DNA of 64,000 nucleotides from Rhizobium sp. WYJ-E13 (GTDB lineage Bacteria > Pseudomonadota > Alphaproteobacteria > Rhizobiales > Rhizobiaceae). Under the pieces are notes generated by a model. It saw nothing but the letters and a program-made list of their open reading frames with translations, did not search any database and was not told the DNA's origin. Of this stretch, positions 7,173 through 16,518 are shown one piece after another. Both the position numbers and the translations under genes were made by a program. The stretch covers positions 434,001 to 498,000 of the forward strand of contig NZ_CP076854.1 of assembly GCF_018987265.1 (NCBI RefSeq), in the 5' to 3' direction. The number at the start of each line of letters is the position of its first letter. The first letter of the stretch is position 1.

Positions 7173-8807
7173 ATGAGCGACACTTCACACACGTCAGGAG
7201 CGGGTGCCAAACATGTCATCGGCGTCGATGTCGGCACCGGCAGCGCCCGTGCGGGCCTGTTCGACCTCAATGGCCGGATGCTTGCCTCCGCCAAGCGGGA
7301 TATCACGCTCTTTCATGAGGCCGGCTCGATCGTCGAGCAGTCGAGCACCGAGATCTGGGCGGCCGTCTGTGCTGCCGTCCGCGAGGTCGTTGCCGCAAGC
7401 GGCATCGATCCGGCATCCGTGGCGGGTCTCGGTTTTGACGCGACCTGCTCGCTTGTCGTGCTGGGCGAGGGGGGCAGGCCGCTTCCCGTTGGTCCGTCCG
7501 AAGATCCGGACCGCAACATCATCGTCTGGATGGACCATCGTGCCGTTCCTCAGGCGGAGCGTATCAACGCGCTCGGCCATGACGTACTGCGTTATGTCGG
7601 CGGCCGCATCTCGCCTGAGATGGAAACGCCGAAGATTCTGTGGCTCAAGGAAAATCGCCCACAGATCTTCGATACCACCTGGCAGTTTTTCGATCTCGCG
7701 GACTTTCTCACCTGGCGGGCGACAGGCGATCTGTCGCGCTCCACATGCACGGTCACCTGCAAATGGACCTATCTTGCCCATGAGAAGCGGTGGGATGCGT
7801 CCTATTTCCACCAGATCGGTCTCGGCGTGCTGGCCGACGAGGGCTTCGCCCGCATCGGCCAGGCGATCGTCGAGCCAGGTTCTGCAGTCGGCCAGGGCCT
7901 TACTGCAGCTGCAGCCGAGGAACTTGGCCTTACTGCGGGAACGGCGGTTGCTGCCGGCCTGATCGATGCCCATGCGGGCGGGATCGGAACCGTTGGTATT
8001 GGCGCCGGCCCACAGGCCAATCTCGGCTATGTCTTCGGCACCTCCTCCTGCACCATGACCTCGACATCAGAGCCTGCCTTCGTGCCCGGCGTCTGGGGTC
8101 CCTATTATTCGGCCATGGTGCCGGGCATGTGGTTGAACGAAGGCGGCCAGAGCGCAGCAGGTGCGGCGATCGACCACCTGCTTTCCTTCCATCCGGCTGC
8201 CGCCGAGGCGCGGGAACTGTCGAAGCGTAATGGTGTTCCCCTGCCGGTGCTGCTGGCGGATAGGGCGGCGCAAAAGGCGGGTCAGCCCTCGGATGCCGTC
8301 AAGCTTGTCGCTGGTCTGCATGTCGTTCCGGAATTCCTTGGTAATCGCGCCCCCTTTGCCGATCCGCATGCCCGTGCCGTCATCGCCGGCCTTGATATGG
8401 AAAGAGATATCGACAGCCTTGTTTCGCTTTATGTCGCCGGTCTCTGCGGCATCGGCTATGGCCTGAGGCAGATCATCGACACGCAGGCCGATGCCGGCGT
8501 GAGCGTCGAAAACATCGTCATCAGCGGCGGCGCCGGCCAGCATGATTTCGTTCGGCAGCTCCTTGCCGACGCCAGCGGCAAGCCTGTTATCGCGACAACG
8601 GCCGAGGAGCCCGTTCTGCTGGGCGCTGCTATCCTCGGCGCTGTTGCCGGCGGTCTGTTTACGGATATGCGTGCGGCGATGACGAAACTCTCGGCAGCCG
8701 AGGTAACATATCAACCGACGCAAGATGTGGTCGCCGATCTTCATGCCAAGCGCTACGAGGGCTTCAAGCAACTTCAGGCGCTGACGCGCACCTTGCGGCA
8801 ATTCTGA
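7173..8807 (+). CDS. FGGY-family D-ribulokinase (pentulose kinase)
   Basis: This enzyme phosphorylates D-ribulose, the product of the upstream dehydrogenase, to D-ribulose 5-phosphate. It has 544 residues, the length of the FGGY pentulose-kinase subfamily. The N-terminal domain opens with GVDVGTGSARAGLFDLNG (ATP phosphate 1 motif), WMDHRA lies in the substrate region, and the C-terminal domain has ISGGAGQHDFVRQLLAD. I chose the ATG at 7173; a TTG at 7158 is also in frame. It closes the ribitol operon. L-ribulose or D-xylulose cannot be excluded as a substrate, but the paired ribitol dehydrogenase favours D-ribulose. Confidence 0.87.
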   Translation: MSDTSHTSGAGAKHVIGVDVGTGSARAGLFDLNGRMLASAKRDITLFHEAGSIVEQSSTEIWAAVCAAVREVVAASGIDPASVAGLGFDATCSLVVLGEGGRPLPVGPSEDPDRNIIVWMDHRAVPQAERINALGHDVLRYVGGRISPEMETPKILWLKENRPQIFDTTWQFFDLADFLTWRATGDLSRSTCTVTCKWTYLAHEKRWDASYFHQIGLGVLADEGFARIGQAIVEPGSAVGQGLTAAAAEELGLTAGTAVAAGLIDAHAGGIGTVGIGAGPQANLGYVFGTSSCTMTSTSEPAFVPGVWGPYYSAMVPGMWLNEGGQSAAGAAIDHLLSFHPAAAEARELSKRNGVPLPVLLADRAAQKAGQPSDAVKLVAGLHVVPEFLGNRAPFADPHARAVIAGLDMERDIDSLVSLYVAGLCGIGYGLRQIIDTQADAGVSVENIVISGGAGQHDFVRQLLADASGKPVIATTAEEPVLLGAAILGAVAGGLFTDMRAAMTKLSAAEVTYQPTQDVVADLHAKRYEGFKQLQALTRTLRQF

Positions 8808-8816
8808 CACGGTGAC

Positions 8817-8852
8817 TGCCGCCGGCCGCCGATGATTCACGGCCAGGCGGCA
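8817..8852. terminator. Hairpin between convergent kinase and araC-type genes
   Basis: TGCCGCC/GGCGGCA outer arms (8817-8823, 8846-8852) and GGCCG/CGGCC inner arms (8824-8828, 8840-8844) stack into a 12-bp stem with a single bulged A. It spans the 29-bp gap and the last codons of the minus-strand gene. There is no T-tract, so it is a candidate bidirectional terminator only. Confidence 0.45.
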
Positions 8853-9733
8853 AAGGATGGCGCGACACCTTTTTCCGATTGAGCAGCGATCCTGCGACGG
8901 TAGGCGCCCGGCGGTTCGCCGGTGCGGCTTTTGAAGAACCGGTTGAAATAGCCGGGATCGCGAAAGCCGAGCCCGAAGCCGATCTGTTCGACCGATTGTT
9001 CCGATTGCCCGAGCCGCAGCTTGGCTTCGGCAATCAGTCGTCCGTGGATCAGTTCCATCGGGCTTCGCCCGGTTCCGGCGATGCAGGCCCGGTGGAGAGT
9101 GTCGTAGGTAATGCCCAAGGCGTGGGCGATATCGGTAATCGCCGGCTGCTCGCGATAGCGCAGTTCGACGATCTGCCTGAAGCGTTGCAGCGTGGTTGCG
9201 CCGGTGCCTGACGTCGTCATCGGAGCCGACGCGCCGGAGGCTCGCCACATCAGCAGCAACAGCACTGAGAAGTAGGCGCCGACAACGGCCGCCCCTCCCG
9301 GTAGATGGTGCAGCCCCTCTTCGGTTATCATCTCGAAGGCGCGGCCGATATCGCCAGCATGGTCAGCAAGTTTTTCGCTTTGAGCCACGACAACCCGCGC
9401 GATCATGTCGTGCAGTTGTACGGCAGCCGGGCTGTCGCCCACCATTCTCCAGACAAAGTCTTCGGCAGCCGACAGTATCGCCCCCTCGCTGCCGGCAGCC
9501 AGAACGAATGTTCCCGAGACCCGTCGCGGCAGCCAGAGCGCGGCGGGTGCGGGAAGCTCGATCTCCTCCTGGCCGTCGATGGACAACGTCGCCCGGCCGC
9601 GCGAGACGAAGAAGGCTTGATAGAAGGGGCGGCTGCCACTGGCGCCGAGGCTCCAGGTCTGACTGCCGAGGCCGGCGGCAATCATTGAAGCCGTGACCGA
9701 AAGCGCCGGCGTATCGAGCAGTTTTTCAGCCAT
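8837..9733 (-). CDS. AraC-family transcriptional regulator
   Basis: This is a DNA-binding regulator of 298 residues. The N-terminal half is a cupin-like sensor region with no further family hint. The C-terminal AraC domain (about 215-290) has two helix-turn-helix units, including the signature GFRDPGYFNRFFKSRTGEPP. I chose the ATG at 9733 because GAGG lies 6 bases upstream; in-frame starts further up reach 9826. It points away from the aldehyde dehydrogenase gene across a 297-bp gap, so control of that gene is plausible but inferred. The gap itself holds no clear operator that I can name. Confidence 0.85.
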   Translation of the reverse strand: MAEKLLDTPALSVTASMIAAGLGSQTWSLGASGSRPFYQAFFVSRGRATLSIDGQEEIELPAPAALWLPRRVSGTFVLAAGSEGAILSAAEDFVWRMVGDSPAAVQLHDMIARVVVAQSEKLADHAGDIGRAFEMITEEGLHHLPGGAAVVGAYFSVLLLLMWRASGASAPMTTSGTGATTLQRFRQIVELRYREQPAITDIAHALGITYDTLHRACIAGTGRSPMELIHGRLIAEAKLRLGQSEQSVEQIGFGLGFRDPGYFNRFFKSRTGEPPGAYRRRIAAQSEKGVAPSFAAWP

Positions 9734-10030
9734 GACGAACCTCAGCATTAGATCCGGTCGCGCAGTGCTATTCTTGCGCCGGAAATCATAGAAAAGTGCA
9801 ACAAACTGCCAGAAAAATCCATTCAATTTCCCGGCCGATTGGTTCCTACTGAATGCTGAGGAGAGCCTGACATTCAGGCGATAGGGGCGAGGAACTTCCT
9901 ATGAAAAACGTCGATCTCTTGGCGTGAACGCCGGATTCGCATGAGTCCCGGCGATTGCCGGAAACCAGCAGACATCATCGCGCCGATCCCCTTGCGAGGG
10001 CAAGCGGGCGCATATCTGAAAGGGAACGAG

Positions 10031-11482
10031 ATGGTTGACCTGATGCTTCTCATTGGCGGCCGTGCCATGCCGGCTTCGAACGGCGCAACTTTCGAACGGT
10101 TGAACCCGATTACCGGGCAGCCGGCAACTACGGCTGCAGCGGCAACACTGGAAGATGCACATGCAGTTGCTGCGGCTGCAGCCGCAGCCTTTCCGACCTG
10201 GTCGGCGCTTGCCCCGACCGAACGCCGCAAGCGCCTTTCGAAAGCCGCCGACATCATGGATTCCCGTACCGGCGAATTCATCGCCGCCATGGCGGAGGAA
10301 ACCGGCGCCACTGCCGGCTGGGCGGGCTTCAACGTTTATCTCGCCGCCAATATGCTGCGCGAAGCCGCCGCCATGTGCACCCAGATCACGGGCGAGGTCA
10401 TCCCATCGGACAAGCCCGGCCTGTTGGCTATGGGCGTGCGGCAGCCGGCTGGCGTCGTTCTCGGCATAGCGCCCTGGAATGCCCCCGTCATTCTCGGCGT
10501 GCGCGCTGTCGCCCTGCCGCTCGCCTGCGGCAACACCGTCATCCTCAAGGCCTCGGAGCTTTGCCCAAAGACGCATCACCTGATCGGCGAGACATTGCAG
10601 GAGGCGGGTCTTGGCGAGGGTGTCGTCAATGTGCTCACCAATGCACCTGCCGACGCCGCGACGATCGTTGAAAAGATCATCGCCCATCCGGCGGTGCGCC
10701 GCGTCAATTTCACTGGATCGACCCGCGTCGGTCGGATTATCGCCGAGGTCTGCGCCCGCCACCTGAAGCCCGTCCTGCTGGAACTCGGCGGCAAGGCGCC
10801 CCTCGTCGTTCTCGACGACGCCGATATCGGCGAAGCTGTGAAAGCTGCCGCATTCGGTGCCTTCATGAACCAGGGCCAGATCTGCATGTCTACCGAAAGG
10901 ATCGTGGTCGACGAGGCGGTGGCCGACAGCTTTGCCGATCAGTTTGCCCGCAAGGCCTCGACGCTCGTTGCCGGTGATCCGCGCCAGAGCAATTCACCGC
11001 TCGGCTCGATGATCGGCCTTGAAGCGGTCAATCGGGTCAATGGCCTGATCGAGGATGCCGTCTCCAAGGGTGCCCGCCTGCTTGCCGGTGGGCGGGCGGT
11101 CGGGACGCTCATGGATGCGACTGTGCTCGACCACGTCACGCCGTCAATGCGGATCTACAGCGAGGAAAGTTTTGGCCCGGTTGCCTGCATGGTGCGCGTG
11201 CGCGGGCTTGATGAGGCGGTCCGTGTCGCCAACGATACCGAATATGGCCTGTCCGCTGCCGTCTTTGGCCGGGACGCTGCCCGCGCGATGGAGGTCGCCC
11301 GGCGGATCGAAAGCGGCATCTGCCATGTCAACGGCCCGACAGTGCACGATGAAGCGCAGATGCCCTTTGGCGGCGTCAAGGCGTCTGGCTATGGCCGCTT
11401 CGGCGGCAAGGCCGGCATCAACGAATTCACCGATTTGCGGTGGATCACGGTGGCGTCGCAGCCCGGACATTATCCGATCTGA
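10031..11482 (+). CDS. NAD(P)-dependent aldehyde dehydrogenase, aromatic-aldehyde type
   Basis: This enzyme oxidises an aldehyde to its acid. It has 483 residues, the standard ALDH length, with the cofactor-binding region IAPWNAP (147-153), FTGSTRVG (227-234), the general base Glu251 in LELGGK and the nucleophile Cys285 in NQGQICMS. The overall pattern is closest to vanillin or salicylaldehyde dehydrogenases, by recall. The ATG at 10031 follows GGGAACGAG; a longer in-frame start at 9941 would give 30 extra residues of poor character. It is transcribed away from an araC-type gene, which may control it. The true aldehyde is unknown. Confidence 0.85.
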   Translation: MVDLMLLIGGRAMPASNGATFERLNPITGQPATTAAAATLEDAHAVAAAAAAAFPTWSALAPTERRKRLSKAADIMDSRTGEFIAAMAEETGATAGWAGFNVYLAANMLREAAAMCTQITGEVIPSDKPGLLAMGVRQPAGVVLGIAPWNAPVILGVRAVALPLACGNTVILKASELCPKTHHLIGETLQEAGLGEGVVNVLTNAPADAATIVEKIIAHPAVRRVNFTGSTRVGRIIAEVCARHLKPVLLELGGKAPLVVLDDADIGEAVKAAAFGAFMNQGQICMSTERIVVDEAVADSFADQFARKASTLVAGDPRQSNSPLGSMIGLEAVNRVNGLIEDAVSKGARLLAGGRAVGTLMDATVLDHVTPSMRIYSEESFGPVACMVRVRGLDEAVRVANDTEYGLSAAVFGRDAARAMEVARRIESGICHVNGPTVHDEAQMPFGGVKASGYGRFGGKAGINEFTDLRWITVASQPGHYPI

Positions 11483-11533
11483 GGATCGGATTTTTCGGGG
11501 AGCGGCTTGGAGGGCATAACATAAGGGTTCGCC

Positions 11534-11770
11534 TCACAGGCGGTGGCATACGGTCACGACCTCGGTACGCGGTATGTAGCGATATTCGACAATCATATCG
11601 CTGCAATCGAGACGCCGGCGCTCGACATAGTGCGCGCGAACGATGGGCCTCGAACGGTGCTTGACGACAGGCGACCGCTCATAACCTTGAATCATGTCGG
11701 CCGACATGGCCGGGACGGTGGCAGCCGCCATCATGGCCAGGGATAAGAGCGATATCATAAAGGCGCGCAT
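11534..11770 (-). CDS. Small exported protein of unknown function
   Basis: This encodes a 78-residue protein with a clear signal peptide (MRAFMISLLSLAMMAAATVP then AMSA, cleavage near residue 24). The mature part is about 54 residues, basic, rich in Arg and Tyr, with two cysteines (Cys56 and Cys75) that could form a disulfide in the periplasm. The ATG at 11770 is preceded by GGAGGAAG at good spacing; the frame is open further upstream but without a ribosome site. I do not recognise a family. Confidence 0.65.
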   Translation of the reverse strand: MRAFMISLLSLAMMAAATVPAMSADMIQGYERSPVVKHRSRPIVRAHYVERRRLDCSDMIVEYRYIPRTEVVTVCHRL

Positions 11771-11826
11771 GCCGTCTTCCTCCGTTAAGAAGGAGCAGAC
11801 GCGGCCTGCGCGTCCGCTCGAAAGGT

Positions 11827-12069
11827 TCAGTGCTTGGTCAGTTTTGCCTCTTCCGCAGCGGCGAGGAAATCTGCCCTTGCCGTTTCCATGCTGACGCGTC
11901 CTTCGACGGCGCCTTTGCAGGCATTGCTTGCCTTGACGAATTTTGCTCCCGTTCTCTGCGGCCACATGTCGTGAAGACAAATGAGTGCGTCGAATGGACC
12001 CCTGACGGATCGCGATCCCGCGTGAGCGAACTCGATTTCGATTGGTTCACTCCATTGTGTATTGGACAT
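11827..12069 (-). CDS. DUF982 domain protein
   Basis: This is an 80-residue protein of the DUF982 family, which is largely confined to Rhizobiales and often present in many copies per genome; the function is unknown. The family pattern is visible: RGPFDAL, a WP pair (DMWPQRTG), ACKGAVEGR and ARADFLAAAEEA near the C-terminus. The ATG at 12069 follows an AGGAGGAG-type ribosome site; ten further residues upstream in frame are unlikely to be translated. The 56-bp gap to the small exported protein downstream suggests they may share a transcript. Confidence 0.85.
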   Translation of the reverse strand: MSNTQWSEPIEIEFAHAGSRSVRGPFDALICLHDMWPQRTGAKFVKASNACKGAVEGRVSMETARADFLAAAEEAKLTKH

Positions 12070-12248
12070 CTTTTTCTCCTCCTGTCCCGGGCGCCACAAC
12101 GTCGCGGATGAGAAATTTGTTCCCGCCCATCGATCAGTTGGTTAACGGCGGCTATTGCTGACCCGACAGAAAGTTGCAGTCGCTTCGAATGCCATGTTTT
12201 TTGGCGGAAATCGCCAGGCGGAGGCCGCCCGCTTTCAGCGCGGTACCG

Positions 12249-13070
12249 TCAGGATCGTTTCTTGAACGTATGCTCCGGCGCCGGAAACCGCCTGGCGCGC
12301 ACGTCTGCGGCGTAGTCTGCCGCTGCGGCAGAAACGCGTTTTCCCAGTTCGTCGTAACGTTTGACGAAGCGTGGCGTAAAATCGTTGAAGAGCCCGAGCA
12401 TATCGTCGGAAACCAGGATTTGGCCGTCGCAGGCGGATGAGGCTCCGATGCCGATCGTCGGCACAGGGGTGGCCGCAGTCACTTCGCGTGCCAGGGGTTC
12501 GACCGTTCCTTCGACGACGAAGGCAAACGCCCCGGATCCGCCGATGGCATGGGCGTCGCGCCGGATTTTCGCGGCTTCGTGTTCGCTGTGGCCTACCGAA
12601 CGATAGCCGCCTGCGGTATGGACCAGTTGTGGCATCAGGCCGATATGGCCAAGGACAGGAATGCCGCGCGCCGTCAGAAAGCCGATCGTCGCAACCATTT
12701 CTTCGCCGCCCTCCAGCTTGACGGCATCGCAGCCCGTTTCCTGCAGGATACGAACCGCATTGCGAAACGCGACTTCCTTCGATTCCTGATAGGTTCCGAA
12801 AGGCATGTCGACGACGACGCAGGCCTTGCTGACGCCGCGCATGACCGCCTTGCCGTGAGCGATCATCATGTCGAGCGTGACGCCGGTCGTGGTCTCCATG
12901 CCGTAGAGCACCATCCCGAGCGAGTCGCCGACCAGAAGCAGATCGCAATGGTCGTCGAGGAGGCGGGCGACCGGCGTCGTATAGGCCGTGAGGCAGACGA
13001 TCGGTGCCGTTCCCTTCATCGCGGTGATGCGCGACGGGGTAAGGCGTTTCTGAAATCCGGGCGTACTCAT
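12249..13070 (-). CDS. panB: 3-methyl-2-oxobutanoate hydroxymethyltransferase
   Basis: PanB transfers a hydroxymethyl group from 5,10-methylene-tetrahydrofolate to ketoisovalerate, giving ketopantoate, the first step of pantothenate synthesis. The 273-residue protein has the family features in order: [33 protein letters not shown] with the Mg-binding Asp, [17 protein letters not shown], and [10 protein letters not shown]. The length is typical. It overlaps the end of panC by 4 bp (ATGA), so the pair is a two-gene operon with coupled translation. The 179 bp after its stop hold no gene. Confidence 0.95.
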   Translation of the reverse strand: MSTPGFQKRLTPSRITAMKGTAPIVCLTAYTTPVARLLDDHCDLLLVGDSLGMVLYGMETTTGVTLDMMIAHGKAVMRGVSKACVVVDMPFGTYQESKEVAFRNAVRILQETGCDAVKLEGGEEMVATIGFLTARGIPVLGHIGLMPQLVHTAGGYRSVGHSEHEAAKIRRDAHAIGGSGAFAFVVEGTVEPLAREVTAATPVPTIGIGASSACDGQILVSDDMLGLFNDFTPRFVKRYDELGKRVSAAAADYAADVRARRFPAPEHTFKKRS

Positions 13071-13942
13071 CGCTCCGCTCCAATTCTTGTCAAGCCTTGC
13101 CCGCCGATCACTCGATTGTCCAGAAGCCGCGTCGTTCCGATCCGCACGAAGAGCACAACGACGACTGGATCCTTGATGTCGGCGACCGGCTGCAAGTTCA
13201 ATGCATCCCTGACAGCAACAATCTCTGGATTGGCCAAGGGTTCCTGACCGAGAAACGCCGTCAGACGATCTTCGAGTTCCCCAGGGTCTCTGATGCCATC
13301 AGCAACCAGCCGCTCGGCCTCATCAAGCGTTTTCGGGACAATGACCGCAGCCTTTCGCTCCGCCTCGCTGAGATAGACATTGCGCGACGACAGGGCGAGG
13401 CCGTCCTTGTCCCTTATTGTCGGAACCGCGATGATTTCCACCGGCAATGCCAGGTCGGCGACCATGCGCTTGATGACAATGACCTGCTGATAGTCCTTTT
13501 CGCCGAAATAGGCCCTATGCGGCTGTACGATGTTGAACAGCTTGCAGACGACGGTCGCCACGCCGGCAAAATGCCCGGGGCGCACAGCGCCCTCCAGCTG
13601 GTTACCGATCTGAGGCACATCGACCGTCGTCAACATCGGTTGCGGATACATATCGTCGACAGAAGGTGCGAAAAGTATATTGACCCCGGCCTGCTTGAGC
13701 ATCTGCGCGTCACGTTCGAGATCACGCGGATATTTGCTGAGATCTTCCGACGGCCCGAACTGCAGCGGGTTGACGAAGATCGATGCCACCAGAATGTCGT
13801 TGTGGACCCGCGCGCGCGAAACCAGTTCCATGTGGCCGGCGTGCAGGTAGCCCATGGTGGGCACAAAGCCGACAGTCCGGTCATGTCGTCGCAACGCCTC
13901 AAGTGCTGAGCGCAACTCGCTGATTTTGGAAAATATTCGCAC
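13067..13942 (-). CDS. panC: Pantoate-beta-alanine ligase (pantothenate synthetase)
   Basis: PanC joins pantoate and beta-alanine with ATP to make pantothenate. The protein has 291 residues with the nucleotidyltransferase signatures [14 protein letters not shown] (HxGH type), [22 protein letters not shown] and [10 protein letters not shown] chose the GTG at 13942 because GGAGGAAGC lies just upstream and gives the usual length; a longer frame reaches 13993. panB follows with a 4-bp overlap. In R. etli CFN42 the panCB genes are known to lie on plasmid p42f, which supports an extrachromosomal replicon here. The 235-bp gap to the divergent stress-protein gene carries no recognisable site. Confidence 0.95.
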   Translation of the reverse strand: MRIFSKISELRSALEALRRHDRTVGFVPTMGYLHAGHMELVSRARVHNDILVASIFVNPLQFGPSEDLSKYPRDLERDAQMLKQAGVNILFAPSVDDMYPQPMLTTVDVPQIGNQLEGAVRPGHFAGVATVVCKLFNIVQPHRAYFGEKDYQQVIVIKRMVADLALPVEIIAVPTIRDKDGLALSSRNVYLSEAERKAAVIVPKTLDEAERLVADGIRDPGELEDRLTAFLGQEPLANPEIVAVRDALNLQPVADIKDPVVVVLFVRIGTTRLLDNRVIGGQGLTRIGAER

Positions 13943-14177
13943 CGCTTCCTCCACTTCGCGATCATGCAGACTGCAATTGTCGTCCCAGGTCAACGGCGCG
14001 GCTAAGCAATTGGTGTCGGTTCATCCTCTGCGCCGCGGGTAAACATAGGTCCGCTTATCGGCCATCTGTTTGGCGGCTTCAAGCGCTCTTGTGCCGGTTT
14101 GCGCCAGGTCAATGCGCGGCGCGGTCGATGCGACATCATCGTTTGAAATCGAAATTGGCCAGACAAGGTAGCGTCCA

Positions 14178-15002
14178 GTGCAACAGCATTTCTTCCTGCC
14201 GCTTCTCACATATCCCGACGATACATCGGAATTCATGATCGCCAATGGTGTGGCGCTCGCTCGGCACATGAAGTCGAGCCTGACTGCGTGTACCGTCGAG
14301 ATCGCAATCCCGCATGTTTCTCCTGCGCTCGGCTCGCTGATCGTGGATACGGCCAAGCTGACCCAGGAGGCCGAGGCGTTGAGCCGGCAGCGCGGCTCAT
14401 TTTTAGCCAGGAAGACGCTCGAAGAAGCGAAGGCTGCGTCCGTCGACATCCGGATGCGAAACATGACGGCCGGAGAACCATTCGTCGCAGACATGCTTGC
14501 GGAAGCCGCCCGCGCCTATGACCTCGTTCTGCTCGAGGCGGCTGGCCTGTATCGCCCCGTCGTCGAGGCGGTCCTGTTTGAATCAGGCCGGCCGCTGGTG
14601 CTCTATCCTCGTCAGAGCTTCGGCGGCAGAATAGACCATGTGGCTATCGCCTGGGACGGCAGCGCGGCTGCTGCGAGCGCGGTGCACAACGCTGCGCCGT
14701 TTATCGAGCATGCCTCCAAAGTCCACCTGGTTTGCGTCACCGACGAAAAGATCGTCAACGACGAGGCCGGCGACCATCTGATTGAAAACTTCCGCAGGAG
14801 CGGTGTCGCCGCAGAGATGGTCCGCGTCCACGCCGCCGATAGACCGATCGGCGATGTGTTGCAGACGCAGGCCTTCGAACTGCGGGCGGATCTTCTCGTC
14901 ATGGGCGGGTTCGGCCATTCTCGGCTGCGCGAATTCGTCCTTGGCGGCGCCACGAAATCGGTGCTGACCAACGTCCTCCTGCCCGTCCTGCTATCTCACT
15001 AA
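14178..15002 (+). CDS. Tandem universal stress protein (UspA family)
   Basis: This 274-residue protein is built of two Usp domains (about residues 3-145 and 152-274). The second has the ATP-binding pattern GGFGHSRLREFVLGGATKSV (G-x2-G-x9-G-S/T type); in the first this loop is degraded. Such proteins bind ATP and are made under stress or low oxygen. The start is a GTG at 14178 with a weak AAGGTAG upstream. The CoA-transferase gene begins 10 bp after its stop, so the two are co-transcribed; the physiological link is not known. Confidence 0.85.
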   Translation: MQQHFFLPLLTYPDDTSEFMIANGVALARHMKSSLTACTVEIAIPHVSPALGSLIVDTAKLTQEAEALSRQRGSFLARKTLEEAKAASVDIRMRNMTAGEPFVADMLAEAARAYDLVLLEAAGLYRPVVEAVLFESGRPLVLYPRQSFGGRIDHVAIAWDGSAAAASAVHNAAPFIEHASKVHLVCVTDEKIVNDEAGDHLIENFRRSGVAAEMVRVHAADRPIGDVLQTQAFELRADLLVMGGFGHSRLREFVLGGATKSVLTNVLLPVLLSH

Positions 15003-15012
15003 GGGTACACGC

Positions 15013-16518
15013 ATGTTCAAGGATCGCCTGCGGAGCGCCAAGCTCCGGGACCGTATCGTAGACGCCGAAGGCGCCGCCGCGCTGATACGCGACGGCATGA
15101 CGGTGGGGATGAGTGGTTTCACGCGGGCGGGAGAGGCGAAGGCCGTTCCTCTGGCACTGGCCGAGCGCGCGCGTCGCGAGCCGTTGAAGATCACGCTGAT
15201 GACCGGTGCCTCGCTCGGCAACAATCTCGACAAGACGCTTGCCGAGGCCCATGCAGTCGCGCGCAGGATGCCGTTTCAGTCGGACACCGTCATGCGCAAG
15301 GCGATCAACTCCGGCGAGGTCATGTTCATCGATCAGCATCTGTCGGAGACTGTCGAGTTTCTGCGCAGTGGCCAGCTTCCTCCCGTCGACATTGCAGTCG
15401 TCGAGGCGACTGCCATTACCGAGGAAGGTGGTATCGTGCCGACGACGTCGGTCGGCAATTCGGCCAGTTTCGCCATCCTGGCGCCGAAGGTAATCGTCGA
15501 GATCAACCTGTTACAGCCGGAAGCACTCGAAGGGTTGCACGACATCTACATCCCGACGAAAAGGCCGACCCGCGAAGCGATCCCGGTCGTCGCTCCCGAC
15601 AGCCGGATCGGCTCGCCGTTTATCCCCATCCCTCCGGAGAAGATCGCGGCGATTGTCGTGACGCAAAGCAGTGACAGTCCTTCTGCCATTGACCCGGCTG
15701 ACGCGGAGACGAGCGCGATCGCCGGACACCTTACTGAGTTTCTCATGAACGAGGTACGGCGTGGACGTCTCACGGAGAAGCTGCTGCCCCTGCAGGCTGG
15801 CATAGGGACGATCGCGAATGCGGTACTGCAAGGATTCGCGGATACACCGTTCCATGACCTTACCATGTATTCAGAGGTGCTGCAGGACTCGACATTCGAT
15901 CTCATGGATGCCGGAAAACTGAACTTCGCCTCCGGGTCGTCCATGACACTGTCGACGGAGAAGCATCGTCGGGTTCTTGCCGATATCGAACGATACAAGG
16001 CCCGGCTGCTGCTGCGGCCGCAGGAGATCAGCAATCATCCCGAGGTCATCCGGCGTCTCGGCATCATCGCCATCAATACGGCACTGGAACTCGACATCTA
16101 CGGCAACGTGAATTCTACCCATGTCGGTGGCACGCACATGATGAACGGCATAGGCGGATCCGGCGATTTTGCGCGCAACGCCTACATGTCGATCTTCGTC
16201 ACGAAGTCGCTTGCGAAACAGGGTGCAATTTCACGCGTCGTTCCGATGGTGAGCCATGTCGACCACACCGAACATGACGTCGATATCCTCGTCACCGAGA
16301 TCGGGCTTGCAGACCTGCGCGGCCTTGCCCCACGGGAGAGGGCACGCGTCATCATCGACAACTGCGTTCATCCCAAATACAGGGACGTTCTGGCGGATTA
16401 CTACAGGCGCGCTGTCCTCCGCGGCGGTCATACGCCACATCTGATCGAGGAAGCGTTAGCGTGGCACGACAATCTTCGTCGCACCGGACGAATGTTGCCG
16501 GAAACGGGCGACACCTAG
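15013..16518 (+). CDS. Succinyl-CoA:acetate CoA-transferase (acetyl-CoA hydrolase/transferase family)
   Basis: This enzyme moves CoA between acyl groups, most likely succinyl-CoA and acetate, as in the AarC/Cat1 group. It has 501 residues. The likely catalytic glutamate is Glu288 in YSEVLQDSTFDLMDAGKLNF, and the late motif THMMNGIGGSGDFARNAYMS is typical of the family. The TAG stop codon lies inside the CTAG target duplication of the adjacent insertion sequence, but the reading frame is complete because the duplication regenerates the same stop. It is co-transcribed with the upstream stress protein. Acetyl-CoA hydrolysis as the main reaction is less likely. Confidence 0.87.
   Translation: MFKDRLRSAKLRDRIVDAEGAAALIRDGMTVGMSGFTRAGEAKAVPLALAERARREPLKITLMTGASLGNNLDKTLAEAHAVARRMPFQSDTVMRKAINSGEVMFIDQHLSETVEFLRSGQLPPVDIAVVEATAITEEGGIVPTTSVGNSASFAILAPKVIVEINLLQPEALEGLHDIYIPTKRPTREAIPVVAPDSRIGSPFIPIPPEKIAAIVVTQSSDSPSAIDPADAETSAIAGHLTEFLMNEVRRGRLTEKLLPLQAGIGTIANAVLQGFADTPFHDLTMYSEVLQDSTFDLMDAGKLNFASGSSMTLSTEKHRRVLADIERYKARLLLRPQEISNHPEVIRRLGIIAINTALELDIYGNVNSTHVGGTHMMNGIGGSGDFARNAYMSIFVTKSLAKQGAISRVVPMVSHVDHTEHDVDILVTEIGLADLRGLAPRERARVIIDNCVHPKYRDVLADYYRRAVLRGGHTPHLIEEALAWHDNLRRTGRMLPETGDT

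Noticed and set aside
14021..14177. Possible gene remnant on the minus strand upstream of panC
   Set aside because: The short tail near 14021-14130 reads like protein, but no family match or ribosome site supports it.
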